Shown one piece after another: positions 37,227 through 46,859 of a stretch of 51,661 bases of DNA. The position numbers were made by a program, and so were the translations under genes. Within the stretch, counting starts at the first letter, position 1; each line of letters starts with the position of its first letter. Source of the DNA: Acrasis kona (lineage: Eukaryota > Heterolobosea > Eutetramitea > Acrasida > Acrasidae); assembly GCA_026419775.2 (NCBI GenBank), contig JAOPGA020001125.1:1-51661 (forward strand), written 5' to 3'. Below the pieces are notes generated by a model that was given only the letters and a program-made list of their open reading frames with translations, was not told where the DNA came from and made no database searches.

Positions 37227-38966
37227 ATGAGAGGTGTGATTGCGTTGATACTGCTATTGAACTTTGTGTACAGCTATGATGTTATTGATTGGAAAAGGTG
37301 CTCCGCCATAACAGATAACATACCACTCTCAAATGGTTTGACTACGCCCAACAGAGTAGTAAAAGAACGCACTTTGGGTCTCATGCAGGGTGCTTTGAAA
37401 CATAAAGAGAATGACAGTGAGGATCTTAAAAACATTAAGAACTTTATACTCGGAAAAAGTCAAGTGCCACAAAACAATGTCATTAGCACCAACATACCCA
37501 TAGGGTTGAGAAGCTACTGTTCACATCTTCAAGTAGAATACTATGAACCTGTGCCAGATACAATAAAAAATGAAGGTCATAAAATAAAATATTTTGTTAA
37601 GAAGTACAGTTACGACACTGACAAAGAGAGACTTGGTGTAATTACTTTACTACAGGGTGGTCCTGGTCTAGGTGGAGAAGCACTGGAAATCCTTGGTCTA
37701 AAGTTATGGAAGGATTTTGGTGGTCAATATGACATTGTTATTCCAGACCACAGGGGTTGTGGTCGCTCAGAATTTCAAGATTGTGAATTGGACCAACTTG
37801 AAGATGTCATAAAATGTCAATCCAAAAGAATCAACTTTATGGATGGTTTTAGTACCGATGAAGCGGCAATGGACACCATCAATCTCATCAGGTACTTCAA
37901 GAACCAGGGAGGCAGAGCGTTATTGTATGGTTTCAGTTACGGGACGTACCTATCGACCAGGATTATTAATATTTCAGAAAAAAAGTATCCTGACCTTTTA
38001 GACGCAGTCATTCTTGATGGTGTTTGCGGAGGAAAATATTGTAACTTTACAAAATACGACGAAAATCAAGAAGTTGTTGCCTTGAGGTTTATTGACCGCT
38101 GTGCAAATGATGCCTTTTGCTCCAGTAAATTAGGGACATGTGCTTCGGAAGTTTTAAAAAACTTTGACAAGGCTATAAAACAAAACAATAAATGTACAAA
38201 AACTTTTGATGGATTATTAAAGTCAGTGCTCGTAACCGCAATGGCACATTCTGTAATGAGGCTTTTAATTCCTGCGTTTATTTATAGAATCAATCGGTGC
38301 AGTGATGATGATGTGATTGCCATTCCACTCATGATGAAAAATGCTTTAAAGGCAAAGGAAGAAGATAGTAAATCCGGTCCTGTTACACTTCCATTTAGCC
38401 AGATTATTAATTTTAACATTGGAATTTCCGAACTGCAAGGTAGGTTCGGTAGTGTTAATGAGTCCAAAAAGTTTTCAGAAAAATGTCACTTGTGCGGAAG
38501 TCAAAGTTCCATTTACCCATACTTGTTTTCGTTGGGTTTCCATGCTTATAATGAAAGTAAATATAGAGGTGTGCCAGTGACCAAAATTCCCATCTTGTTA
38601 TTAAATGGAGATTTGGATCCACAAACTGGAAGTGAGTGGGCGGAGAACTTTTATTATGATTTGAAGGAGACATCACCCAATTCACAATTAATAAAGTTTC
38701 CAAACGTTGTGCACCATGTCTTAGGAAATTCTTTAATGGAAGATGTAGTTGAAAGTGATGACACCTGTGGTTATCAAATTGCTGTGCAATTTTTTGAGAA
38801 TCCATTCACCAAACTTGACACATCCTGTACTGAAAAACTACTTGGTCTCCCATTCTCAGGATACAAGTATACCCGCGAGAGAATAACCTCCGATTTATAT
38901 GAAGGTCGTGGCGGGAAAGAGACAAAGTCAAGCAGCTCTCTGGCGAGAATCAATAAACTTTTGTAA
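37227..38966 (+). CDS. Secreted S33-family serine peptidase (prolyl/tripeptidyl aminopeptidase type)
   Basis: 579 residues, single exon, ATG start. A signal peptide (about 1-16) precedes an alpha/beta hydrolase: oxyanion segment LLQGGPGLGG, PDHRGCGRS, nucleophile elbow GFSYGTY with Ser237, acid near LLNGDLDPQTG, and His in NVVHHVLGNS. Several Cys in the cap domain suggest disulfides. The family removes N-terminal Pro or tripeptides. It is likely lysosomal or extracellular. The stop is only 28 bp before the RPP40 start on the same strand. Confidence 0.9.
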   Translation: MRGVIALILLLNFVYSYDVIDWKRCSAITDNIPLSNGLTTPNRVVKERTLGLMQGALKHKENDSEDLKNIKNFILGKSQVPQNNVISTNIPIGLRSYCSHLQVEYYEPVPDTIKNEGHKIKYFVKKYSYDTDKERLGVITLLQGGPGLGGEALEILGLKLWKDFGGQYDIVIPDHRGCGRSEFQDCELDQLEDVIKCQSKRINFMDGFSTDEAAMDTINLIRYFKNQGGRALLYGFSYGTYLSTRIINISEKKYPDLLDAVILDGVCGGKYCNFTKYDENQEVVALRFIDRCANDAFCSSKLGTCASEVLKNFDKAIKQNNKCTKTFDGLLKSVLVTAMAHSVMRLLIPAFIYRINRCSDDDVIAIPLMMKNALKAKEEDSKSGPVTLPFSQIINFNIGISELQGRFGSVNESKKFSEKCHLCGSQSSIYPYLFSLGFHAYNESKYRGVPVTKIPILLLNGDLDPQTGSEWAENFYYDLKETSPNSQLIKFPNVVHHVLGNSLMEDVVESDDTCGYQIAVQFFENPFTKLDTSCTEKLLGLPFSGYKYTRERITSDLYEGRGGKETKSSSSLARINKLL

Positions 38967-38994
38967 TTTTATCAATTATTTTGTAACGTCACAA

Positions 38995-40125
38995 ATGCAA
39001 AACTTTGGATATGGTGTTGAACCACCAAAATCTCACATAGATGTTGTCATGTCATCTTTTGATAACCCAAAGTCGTCTCACATGAAAACAATATATTCTC
39101 ACCCATTCAATATGAACGTAAATGTCTACATACCAGATGTGAATGGAGAAGACGAGGATCGTATTGCGGACTTTTTCATAAAGATGAACAAAGAGGTCAA
39201 AAAACAAATCTATTACATTTGTGACGCCGAGCCAACAAAGCTCGTGGAGGCTTGTCAAACTTTATTAAAACAAAGAAATATACGGATATATGCTCATAGC
39301 GTATGCACGAATAATGAGAATGCTAACGTCATGTGCATCTATCCTTCATTAAAAGTAGCAGACAAACACGACCTTGTTATGAAAGTAAATAAAGATACTT
39401 ATCAAGAATTAGGCTTAGAAGGTCAATTGACAGGTCACAATAAACACGACACCTCTCGTGTAATAAAAAAAACTCTTCCAATGAAACCACCATCAATAAA
39501 GAATCCAGATGTGGGTGAATATGCAAGGCTAATGTGGGCTTTTGGTCGTGCGGCAAACATCAAATTTTTAATTTGTGCTTATGATGTGAGCACTGGCAAT
39601 TACATTGAACTTGATGACTACTTTAAAGGTAGTTTCAAGGTCTTAGGTTCCGGACAGTCTGTTGATGTTGACACTTTTGAAAATGTCACCCTTCCATCAG
39701 TGTTATCTAATCATGTTCTCGATGGTTTGGACGAACAAGATAAATGGTACCAAGTCGAGAATGTTGTTCATTGGTTGGGCATGGTTTCTAGTGGAATGTT
39801 CCAAAATAAAGATGTTACAAAAGGTTTTTTTAGAACAGTGTTGGATTGTGAAGAATCTTGTCATTCACTACACATTGCTACATTTAGAGGATTTCTCTCT
39901 CCACATTTACTTCAAATGATCTGTGAGGAAACACGAAATAATATTTCAGAAGGGCAATGGTGTGCTGTGATCGCATCTGGTGCAGAGGACTCGCCGATGG
40001 CTTTTGGACTCACTCACGGTCATGGTATGAGTGCGGAGAATGATCTTGCCCTTGTCATGTTTAAACGTGCAACGAACCCTTATTGGATGTACAAATGTAT
40101 GGGGTCACAAGAACAAACAAAATAA
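38995..40125 (+). CDS. RPP40: RNase P/MRP subunit p40 (RPP40) homologue
   Basis: 376 residues from the ATG at 38995; an earlier in-frame ATG at 38899 lies inside the upstream peptidase gene and is not used in this model. Conserved segments: IYSHPFNMNVNVYIPD, VNKDTYQELGLEGQ, YARLMWAFGRAANIKFLICAY, VVHWLGMVSSG, HIATFRGFLSPHLLQMICEE, GAEDSPMAFGLTHGHG, and a final NPYWMYKCMGS. These follow vertebrate RPP40 from end to end. The protein belongs to the nuclear ribonucleoprotein that removes tRNA 5' leaders (and to RNase MRP). Single exon. Confidence 0.9.
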   Translation: MQNFGYGVEPPKSHIDVVMSSFDNPKSSHMKTIYSHPFNMNVNVYIPDVNGEDEDRIADFFIKMNKEVKKQIYYICDAEPTKLVEACQTLLKQRNIRIYAHSVCTNNENANVMCIYPSLKVADKHDLVMKVNKDTYQELGLEGQLTGHNKHDTSRVIKKTLPMKPPSIKNPDVGEYARLMWAFGRAANIKFLICAYDVSTGNYIELDDYFKGSFKVLGSGQSVDVDTFENVTLPSVLSNHVLDGLDEQDKWYQVENVVHWLGMVSSGMFQNKDVTKGFFRTVLDCEESCHSLHIATFRGFLSPHLLQMICEETRNNISEGQWCAVIASGAEDSPMAFGLTHGHGMSAENDLALVMFKRATNPYWMYKCMGSQEQTK

Positions 40126-40144
40126 ATTAATTTATTGTTAATCT

Positions 40145-41467
40145 TTAAAACTCTTGGCAATCTAATAGCGCCGTTAACTGTTTGAATATGGTATCGGATT
40201 CATATCGGATGGCGTTGTGTAGGTATTGGTTGGTTATCCATGTCTTGCATCCATTGACTGCATCTGATGTTTGTAAAGATAAATTATAATCCACGTACAT
40301 ATCATCCATATAAACAATGGCAGCGACTGGTACTTTATTTTTGGAAAGCTTTGAAACATCATATAATGCAGGCCAATGCTCCTCACTTGCAATCGCTTTG
40401 GCACACTCTTCCAATGGACGAAGTTCTGCAAAGTCTTGGAAACACCAAGAAAACACCATCTCCCCCAAGAAGAACACTGGTTTGTTTTCGTTGAGTGCCT
40501 TTAGGTAATGGAACTGCTCCTGCTTCTCAAGTTCACGTTCAGCAGACCATTTGGACGCGTCTCCCTGACAATAGATACTTTCATGAAGAACAGCATACAA
40601 TGGGTTAGTTTCAAACGACGGAGTGTTGCAAATGTTCATAATGCTTTTGTATGACAAGGTGCCGATTTGTCTCAAATCAGAATGTGCGCGAAGAATAGTT
40701 TGGTGCATTCTATCGAAACCTCCATGGAAGCCTAAATCTATACCAATTAATAAAAAGCGTCTTGCAGTCAGAGTTCCTGCATTAGGAGTTTTTACAACAT
40801 TGTTTACAAGAAAATGAACAATTTCACGAACTCTAACAATATCACCAGGATACTTTTCATAATATAATAGGTTCCTTTTTGTGAGTTTTTTAAAAGTAGC
40901 TTCATAGACTTTATCTGGATTCACAACCATAGGGGGAAGTCCACCTGTGATGTAAACCCGATGTAGAGAATCTGGAAATAGAGACAAGTATGTAGTGGCA
41001 CAAAATCCTCCAAATGATTGTCCAATCAATGACCATTTTGTGTCTGTTCTTCCTTGAGTAAGAGCCTCTCTAATGTATTCACAATCCATAACAATGCTAT
41101 CTGCACGAAAGCATTTTAAATGTTGAACAACATGTTCATTCGATGGTAGTGCTTGTAGAGATTGCCAATTAATAGCAGTGCTAAGACCTGTACCTCTTTG
41201 ATCTAGGAGTATTACTTGATAGCCCTTATCCAAAAAGAATTTCACCCATGAGGAGTTGTCCGGTGGGCTTGCACTGCACTCATATCCTGGACCTCCTTGC
41301 AAGTAGCATATAATTGGCAGGGTTCCACCGACTTCTATTTTGGAGAAGGGAATTAATTGTCTCGCAAAGACGGTTATTGTAGGCCCTTGTCTGTCGTTGT
41401 AATTGAGGGGGCATGAAAAGAATCTTTCAAACACTTGTATATCCGGTACTTTGTATGTCTCGTTCAT
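40145..41467 (-). CDS. Proline iminopeptidase-like S33 peptidase (cytosolic)
   Basis: 440 residues from the ATG at 41467 (the frame extends 12 codons to a TTG). Motifs: CYLQGGPGYEC, LLDQRGTGLS, and the elbow GQSFGG with Ser151. A helical cap is present (RMHQTILRAHSDLRQIG). No signal peptide. It is similar to bacterial and plant proline iminopeptidases that release N-terminal proline. It is a different subgroup from the secreted S33 enzyme upstream. It converges with RPP40, with 19 bp between stops. Confidence 0.88.
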   Translation of the reverse strand: MNETYKVPDIQVFERFFSCPLNYNDRQGPTITVFARQLIPFSKIEVGGTLPIICYLQGGPGYECSASPPDNSSWVKFFLDKGYQVILLDQRGTGLSTAINWQSLQALPSNEHVVQHLKCFRADSIVMDCEYIREALTQGRTDTKWSLIGQSFGGFCATTYLSLFPDSLHRVYITGGLPPMVVNPDKVYEATFKKLTKRNLLYYEKYPGDIVRVREIVHFLVNNVVKTPNAGTLTARRFLLIGIDLGFHGGFDRMHQTILRAHSDLRQIGTLSYKSIMNICNTPSFETNPLYAVLHESIYCQGDASKWSAERELEKQEQFHYLKALNENKPVFFLGEMVFSWCFQDFAELRPLEECAKAIASEEHWPALYDVSKLSKNKVPVAAIVYMDDMYVDYNLSLQTSDAVNGCKTWITNQYLHNAIRYESDTIFKQLTALLDCQEF

Positions 41468-41589
41468 TCTTCCTCCTCGTTTCTGATATTGTAAACAATG
41501 CAAATTACAAACAAGTCACTTTAGATGAAGGACAACAGCACAATGCAACAAATGTAAGATCTAATAAAGTATTTTTTATTTACATGAAT

Positions 41590-42423
41590 CTACAAAACTG
41601 GTGACTCTTTGTTGGGAGTGGCGTTATTGTCAGAGTAGTTATCCTCATCATCTTCATCAACCAAGCTAAAGTACTTATCAACATTTAGATTGTCTTCCTC
41701 TGGTTTTGTGTCAAGCATGTCAATTTTGTCATCAACTTGGAAGTCACTAACATCCACAATAGTTGCTAATTGAGATTGAGGGGGAACGACAGGTAGTGAG
41801 TGAGTAGCGTTGTTGATTCCATCTTTGATGGCCTCAAGATTTTCGGCGGAGGTCATTTGGGTGATCTTTGATTTCATCATCTCAAAGGCAGACAATACAG
41901 TTAAACGGGCGTTTTCTAAGTTTTCCTTTGAAAATGCTTCGTTAATGTTTTCTTTTACAGCTTCAAGATTTTCCTTTGTGGCCACTTGACTAATGTTGTC
42001 CTTTGCCTTTTGCAAGCCGTCAACTATTGTAGCCTTGGCGTTGTCAAGATTCTCCTTGGTTGCAACTTGGTTAATCTTTTCTTTGACCTCTCCTAGAGTG
42101 TGTTCAACCGCGTCTTTGGCTGCTTCTAAATTTTCTTTGGTGGCAACTTCGTTAATCTTTACTTTAACAGCAACAAGTGCACCGGAAACTGTTTCTTTGA
42201 CCGTCTGTAGATTTTCTTTTGTTGCAATATGGCTGATGCTTTCTTTAGCATTCTCCAAAGTGGAGGCAACAGCTAGTTTGGCTGTTTCCAAATTCTCTCT
42301 GTTCGCAACACTTTCTATTTTCTCCTTCACGTTGTCTAAGACATTAGGCGTACGTGCATCATCGCTATATGCTACTACTACAGTGTTGTTTTCTTTGCTC
42401 GTCATTGTGTTTTCTTCGTTCAT
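41590..42423 (-). CDS. Protein of 27-residue amphipathic helical repeats (LEA/apolipoprotein-like)
   Basis: 277 residues from the ATG at 42423 (a TTG 14 codons upstream is ignored). The core has about six repeats of roughly 27 residues, each with VATKENLEAAK or a variant, alternating with a K(E)KI segment. The repeats predict long amphipathic helices like those of LEA group 3/4 proteins, perilipins or apolipoproteins. The C-terminus is Pro-rich, then acidic (DEDDEDNYSD). It may coat lipid droplets or membranes or protect during desiccation; this is inference from composition only. Confidence 0.75.
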   Translation of the reverse strand: MNEENTMTSKENNTVVVAYSDDARTPNVLDNVKEKIESVANRENLETAKLAVASTLENAKESISHIATKENLQTVKETVSGALVAVKVKINEVATKENLEAAKDAVEHTLGEVKEKINQVATKENLDNAKATIVDGLQKAKDNISQVATKENLEAVKENINEAFSKENLENARLTVLSAFEMMKSKITQMTSAENLEAIKDGINNATHSLPVVPPQSQLATIVDVSDFQVDDKIDMLDTKPEEDNLNVDKYFSLVDEDDEDNYSDNNATPNKESPVL

Positions 42424-42522
42424 TGTTTGGTTGCAATGTAGGGATTGTTTCTTTTGAATATACAACTTATTTTTGGAATTCTATATTTACTCAATCTTTT
42501 CTTGGTACTTGTGAGAATGCTT

Positions 42523-42660
42523 GTGGTTACAAAAGGTAAGAAATGGTCATAAACCGACCATTCTGTCACCAGACTTTGCGTTACCATTCCTCTCAATAAT
42601 GGTAAGTATTGGTCGCTTAACCGTTCGTTACCTATATTTTCAAGGGTTTTTCGGCATCAA
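42523..42660. repeat. Left subterminal repeat region of the transposon
   Basis: Short motifs ggtaag, tggtca, gaccat, ttacc and tggtaag/tggtcg occur about every 10-20 bp in both orientations, along with gtggttacaaaaggt. Such arrays bind the element-encoded accessory protein in plant CACTA elements. Confidence 0.65.
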
Positions 42661-42689
42661 AACAAACACACTTCTATTGATAAATCGAT

Positions 42690-45248
42690 TCACTTTTTTA
42701 TTATATTCAAGGTTACAAATGTGTTGACAAATCCATCTGTTAAGGTTAATCTACCAACATAATGCTCAAGCTTTATCTTGATGGATGGACCAGATATATG
42801 AGAGCTGTAAAGTGGAGAGTTGTGGTACTTTCCAAATTGTGTAAATTGTAGGGGAGTAATATCAATCTCTCCATTCTTGACATTGTTGATAGCACCATAA
42901 CCAAACTCCCTCTTGTTCTCGTCCAAATTCAAATATATAATTTTGGTTCCTGGTTTCATTCTCTTGTAATTCCTTTCGGTGCGAGATTGCTGGAGCCCAT
43001 AAATCCATCGCATTGATTGCATAAAGTTCTCTCTTGATGCTGCCCATATTTCATCATTTTTGTGATTACCAGCCTGTACATGGTGACGGAATACTTTGTG
43101 TTTATGTTCAAATACTCTACACCAATATAGCACAGGAGGACCCCATTCCCTAGCAAACTTGAATACATGAATTACGTTATGGAAGTTCGGCTTTGACAAC
43201 ACTATTGATGAATATGGGTATAGTATTTTCATCTCATCCCTCCAATCTAAACAAATCTTCTCCGCGTCATCAATCTGTTTTTGGGACAGTGATCTCTGCA
43301 ACATAATTTGCATCCATCGGCAATGTAGAATGAACGCTTTGATACGCCGTTTCTGTATTTGGTCAGGTGCTCTGGGAATTAGCTTAGTATATAAATAAGG
43401 AGCGACCGCGAAGAATGCCAAAAATTCATCACCCATCCAATAACCTCGCTTATCAAACGATGGCAGTTGTCTTCCTTCGATCCTGAATGTCTTATACAGT
43501 GCCTCAAACTCTTCCTTCTGCTTTGATGAAAGATGCTGATGATATAATTCTGCATGATCCTGAAACAAACCAATAATTGCAACATGAAGAAATTCAACAG
43601 GAGTGTCAGCATGAAGATCAAACCCATAAAGGTCATACAGATCATAAAATCGATTCTTATTTATGACACCATTTTGGATGCGCGGCTTCAAACCATATTT
43701 CTTTCTGATCTTCTTTTTCTTTGCTGCTGTAGTAGCTTTGTGAATTTTTGCAAACAAAGACCTCATTAAAGGAACGTCTCGAAATATTTCAGAACCACTG
43801 GGTCGGTTTGAATGATTGCATCTACCTTCTAGGCAACTCATACACTGAAAATCTGCTTGAACTCCCTTCATATCACATATTTGATTTCTCTGTGGGGTAT
43901 CAGCAAGAAATATACCAAGAAGGGTGCGTACAATGACGTCTCCAACCTTTGTTGATGCTATGTGTGGGGCATACAACTGTTTTAATTCATCAATAACTTC
44001 TCCAATTATATCATGTATGGTGGATTCGTCATTTATTAAACCAATGCAGTGGACATTGTGAAGCTGTGATAACAAATCTCTCTTCATGTTCAGCACAACC
44101 ATATAAAAGCCTCCAAGTTTCCCTGGAGCAAATCTGTATTTGGCCATATCATCATAAAAAAGAAGCAAAACAACAGGTAGCTCATGATCCCTGCAATGTT
44201 GATAGAAGCGATTCCAACGTTTCGATTTAAAAATCTCATCAACATATTCCGGATTTTGATTTGGTGCAAAGTTGAAATTTTTGATAATGTTATCATGAAA
44301 CAAAACATTTGAGAGAATTTCTGAGATTCTAAACCGCACGCTCTTTGGAGAGTTTTTTGGAGAGAAAGGAGTGAGTTTAGGAGTTTGCTCGACAAATGTC
44401 TTCATCTGCTCATAGGAATCAGGTATTATTAAAGGAGCATTTGTTGGATTTGAGTTGTTCCAAATAAATGATAGATGTTGTTGAATGTGGTTTGCCGACG
44501 TGCTGTGTTCAATCATTTCCATTATTGTATATCGAACTTGGTTAATGTGTACAAATGGATGTAGAGACTGTCTCTCTTTTAATGGACTGGGCAATCGTGG
44601 AAACTCTGGATTATCCCTTGCTGCAAAAATTGATTTTGCAACCCGCAATGTTGACTCCTTATTTTGATTGATAGTTGTAATTCCAACATCAAAGTCTATA
44701 GTTTCGTCAGAATTTGCTGGTTCTTGCGTCACTACATTCGAAATTGTGGTGTCTTGTTCCTGAATTAATGATGACGCTTCAAGAATCCCGTCTTGGATGT
44801 TAACGTTATTGTTCGAGTTGAATGACCACACTGGCATTCTTGGCACAGTTTCGTCAACAAAATCAATGCCACCTTCAAAAAGTTCATTGTCCGGCAAATT
44901 TTGTACATTCTCCATAATCTGTGCGCGTTGCGTTGCTTTTGTCTGCGGCTTGTGATTAATTGAAGTTTCTGTATAGTGATCGATGCAGTGCTCAAAATCA
45001 GCAGAGTGTTGGTTACATATTGTGCAGTTTCCAAGGTGCGTTCTCCAATGATCATGAAATTTGTCTGATTTTTTAAATGTTTTGATGCACAATGGGCATA
45101 AAAAGCTCTTTTCTTCGCATTGGTCGCATTTTTGAATAAGAAGGTATCTTTTTTTCGCACTTGTTCTTTTGTTGTGCATTATCTCCATCCTTGTGCTCAT
45201 GATTACGTCGCAGTGCCCACATCTTCGTGTTGTTGCTTTTTGAAACAT
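42690..45248 (-). CDS. Transposase, CACTA/KDZ-like DDE type with N-terminal zinc fingers
   Basis: 852 residues from the ATG at 45248 (nine codons earlier is a TTG). The N-terminus has Cys/His fingers (CGHC, CDQC, CPLCIKTFKKSDKFHDHWRTH, CTIC). The central part has VVLLLFYDDMAKYR, FYMVVLNMKRDLL and LADTPQRNQICDMKG, then CMSCLEGRCNH, which fits the catalytic core of Tnp2/CACTA and related large transposases. The C-terminal part has FHNVIHVFKFAREWGPPVLYW and FEHKHKVFR, a block typical of that group. No frameshift seen, so it may be active. Exact superfamily (CACTA versus KDZ) is not certain. Confidence 0.85.
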   Translation of the reverse strand: MFQKATTRRCGHCDVIMSTRMEIMHNKRTSAKKRYLLIQKCDQCEEKSFLCPLCIKTFKKSDKFHDHWRTHLGNCTICNQHSADFEHCIDHYTETSINHKPQTKATQRAQIMENVQNLPDNELFEGGIDFVDETVPRMPVWSFNSNNNVNIQDGILEASSLIQEQDTTISNVVTQEPANSDETIDFDVGITTINQNKESTLRVAKSIFAARDNPEFPRLPSPLKERQSLHPFVHINQVRYTIMEMIEHSTSANHIQQHLSFIWNNSNPTNAPLIIPDSYEQMKTFVEQTPKLTPFSPKNSPKSVRFRISEILSNVLFHDNIIKNFNFAPNQNPEYVDEIFKSKRWNRFYQHCRDHELPVVLLLFYDDMAKYRFAPGKLGGFYMVVLNMKRDLLSQLHNVHCIGLINDESTIHDIIGEVIDELKQLYAPHIASTKVGDVIVRTLLGIFLADTPQRNQICDMKGVQADFQCMSCLEGRCNHSNRPSGSEIFRDVPLMRSLFAKIHKATTAAKKKKIRKKYGLKPRIQNGVINKNRFYDLYDLYGFDLHADTPVEFLHVAIIGLFQDHAELYHQHLSSKQKEEFEALYKTFRIEGRQLPSFDKRGYWMGDEFLAFFAVAPYLYTKLIPRAPDQIQKRRIKAFILHCRWMQIMLQRSLSQKQIDDAEKICLDWRDEMKILYPYSSIVLSKPNFHNVIHVFKFAREWGPPVLYWCRVFEHKHKVFRHHVQAGNHKNDEIWAASRENFMQSMRWIYGLQQSRTERNYKRMKPGTKIIYLNLDENKREFGYGAINNVKNGEIDITPLQFTQFGKYHNSPLYSSHISGPSIKIKLEHYVGRLTLTDGFVNTFVTLNIIKK

Positions 45249-45364
45249 GTTTGTAAGTAAATTCCGGAAGTTCAATTGTGAACTTGATTTAATCTATTCT
45301 TGATATTCCGCTTTCCGGAACTTCCAATAAATTGTTTGAACTTGAAGAATTTGAGTTTTCAAAA
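45249..45364. promoter_or_regulatory. Shared central promoter of the transposon
   Basis: 116 bp separate the divergent start codons. It contains two inversely oriented ccggaagtt/ccggaactt boxes (about 45263-45272 and 45314-45325), a symmetry suggesting a common regulator for both genes. Confidence 0.5.
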
Positions 45365-46225
45365 ATGAGAAACGACGAAAGAGATCAAGCTATCAAAGAT
45401 CTTAATGCACAGATAAGAAGACTACAAGAGGAAGCTCTCGCAGAGAGGCTAAACAATCCAAACAATTACCAACCGCAAGATCCTATTAACAATGATATTG
45501 GTGAGGATGAGCTTGCTCAACTACTAAACACAGTACAGACTCCTAAGAACAACCCAAGTAGAAAGCGGCCTGGTGGTAACAACAGAATTATTAACGCAAG
45601 GCCAACCAAGAAAGCAAGACAACCAAAAGAAAAATGCAATCCCACAGTTGTTTTGCTATTCAAGTATATATCAGTATGTATACTAACTTAAAATTGAATA
45701 ACATTCATAGAGAAAAAAATGGCTTCATAATTTAGTGAGGAGTGAGTTTGACAAAAATAAATTTAATTTGAGAACAGACGAAGACCATCAAAAGTTGCTA
45801 GACCTAGTTGTCAATGGAACAGCAGGACTTTTAAGGGAAAGAATACAACAAGCAAAAGAGGTTATACAAACGGACAATTTAACTGAGGCATTAGTTGTGG
45901 AAAAGGTATGTCAACTTCTATTTAAACTACCTCACGCTTATAGGTTCTAGAGTACATTAAAGTACAGAAGACTAACTACTTAATAGAAAGTAGAATTTAC
46001 ACTTGCCCAGAGTCACGGAAGAAGCAGCACATTTGCACCTCAGAAGTTCAATATGAAAGGGCAGATTCTGGATCTGGTATTGGATCAGTCACAACATCAA
46101 ACTTCAATCAACACTTTGCTTGTGAGGCGAGTCCAAATGTAAATATAGAAGAGTGGAAAGCGTCATGGGAGGATTTCCTTCGGGGATCAGCAACTTTGAA
46201 GGATTTAAAAGCATCGCGGTGTTGA
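45365..46225 (+). CDS. Accessory protein of the transposon (three exons)
   Basis: Exons 45365-45663, 45713-45905 and 45944-46225 (introns 49 and 38 nt) give 257 residues from the ATG at 45365. N-terminal coiled coil (RDQAIKDLNAQIRRLQEEAL), a basic nuclear-signal region (RKRPGG, PTKKARQPKEK), then a helical domain (WLHNLVRSEFDKN..., LLRERIQQAKEVI). The C-terminus is polar. Position, orientation and make-up match the TnpA-like second protein of CACTA elements that binds subterminal motifs. No specific family recognised. Confidence 0.7.
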
Positions 46226-46510
46226 TTGAAAATCAGCAAATAAATTTTTTTATTTATTTTTGTTTTATTAATGGTGACACATGGTCAATTACCTTTCGTC
46301 GCCTTTTGTGACCACAGTGCTTACCATAGAATCACTTACCATTCTCTTACCATTAGGTTACCAAAACATATCACTTTTTTGGTCAGGTCAGGTGACAATT
46401 TACGGTGAGGAGGTGGTGACGATAATGGTCATCATGATGGTAAGAACAATGGTCAGACCATGATTAAAGCATGATAACATCACCTTTTGTAATCACCCGT
46501 GACCAAAAAC
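46226..46510. repeat. Right subterminal repeat region of the transposon
   Basis: Dense motifs (ggtgac, tggtca, ttaccat, ggtcaggtcaggtgac, ggtggtgac, tggtaag) on both strands from about 46270 to 46510, plus a second diverged copy of the gtggtyacaaaagg box near 46310. They mirror the left end. Confidence 0.65.
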
Positions 46511-46523
46511 AACTTCACAAGTG

Positions 46524-46859
46524 AAAGGAGAAAAATTAAAACTTCTTTTTACAATATTAAATTTCTATTTTGATATTATTTTGGACAACGACCTTTCGCC
46601 ATAAATATTAGGGCAACCTAATTGTGAGTCATTCAAATCCAGTCCATTTCCATGGCTAGAAGTTCTGCGTATATCGTTTTCGTTAATAGCATATGTGATT
46701 TACTGGGTTATTGGCGCAACAGATTCGTGATAGGGTGACCTCTTCGAAAAGAATTATTTTTGTAAACTTGATTTGCGATTGCATTTACTTCGTTGTTTGT
46801 TCGTTTGAACAATATTAAAAATAGTTGTCACACTCTCTATCGTAGGGATAGGCAGAAAA
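46524..46859. promoter_or_regulatory. Upstream region of the TIG-ankyrin gene
   Basis: 336 bp between the transposon end and the ATG at 46860. AT-rich, no gene seen; insertion of the transposon would have displaced any more distal promoter elements. Confidence 0.4.

Larger units (their letters stand above)
42506..46523. mobile_element. CACTA-like (En/Spm superfamily) DNA transposon with two divergent genes
   Basis: Ends: (c/t)acttgtga at 42506-42514 and its inverse tcacaagtg at 46515-46523. Inside these lies gtgrttacaaaaggt in inverted orientation (42523-42537 and about 46482-46496), and both ends are packed with TGGT(A/C)A-type motifs. Between lie the transposase gene (minus) and an accessory gene (plus) from a shared centre. 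The two-gene layout and subterminal repeats are those of CACTA elements. I found no 3-bp target duplication at the proposed ends, so exact termini are uncertain. Confidence 0.75.

Noticed and set aside
38899-38994. Upstream ATG for RPP40
   Set aside because: It lies within the coding sequence of the S33 peptidase in another frame, and the added residues match nothing in RPP40.
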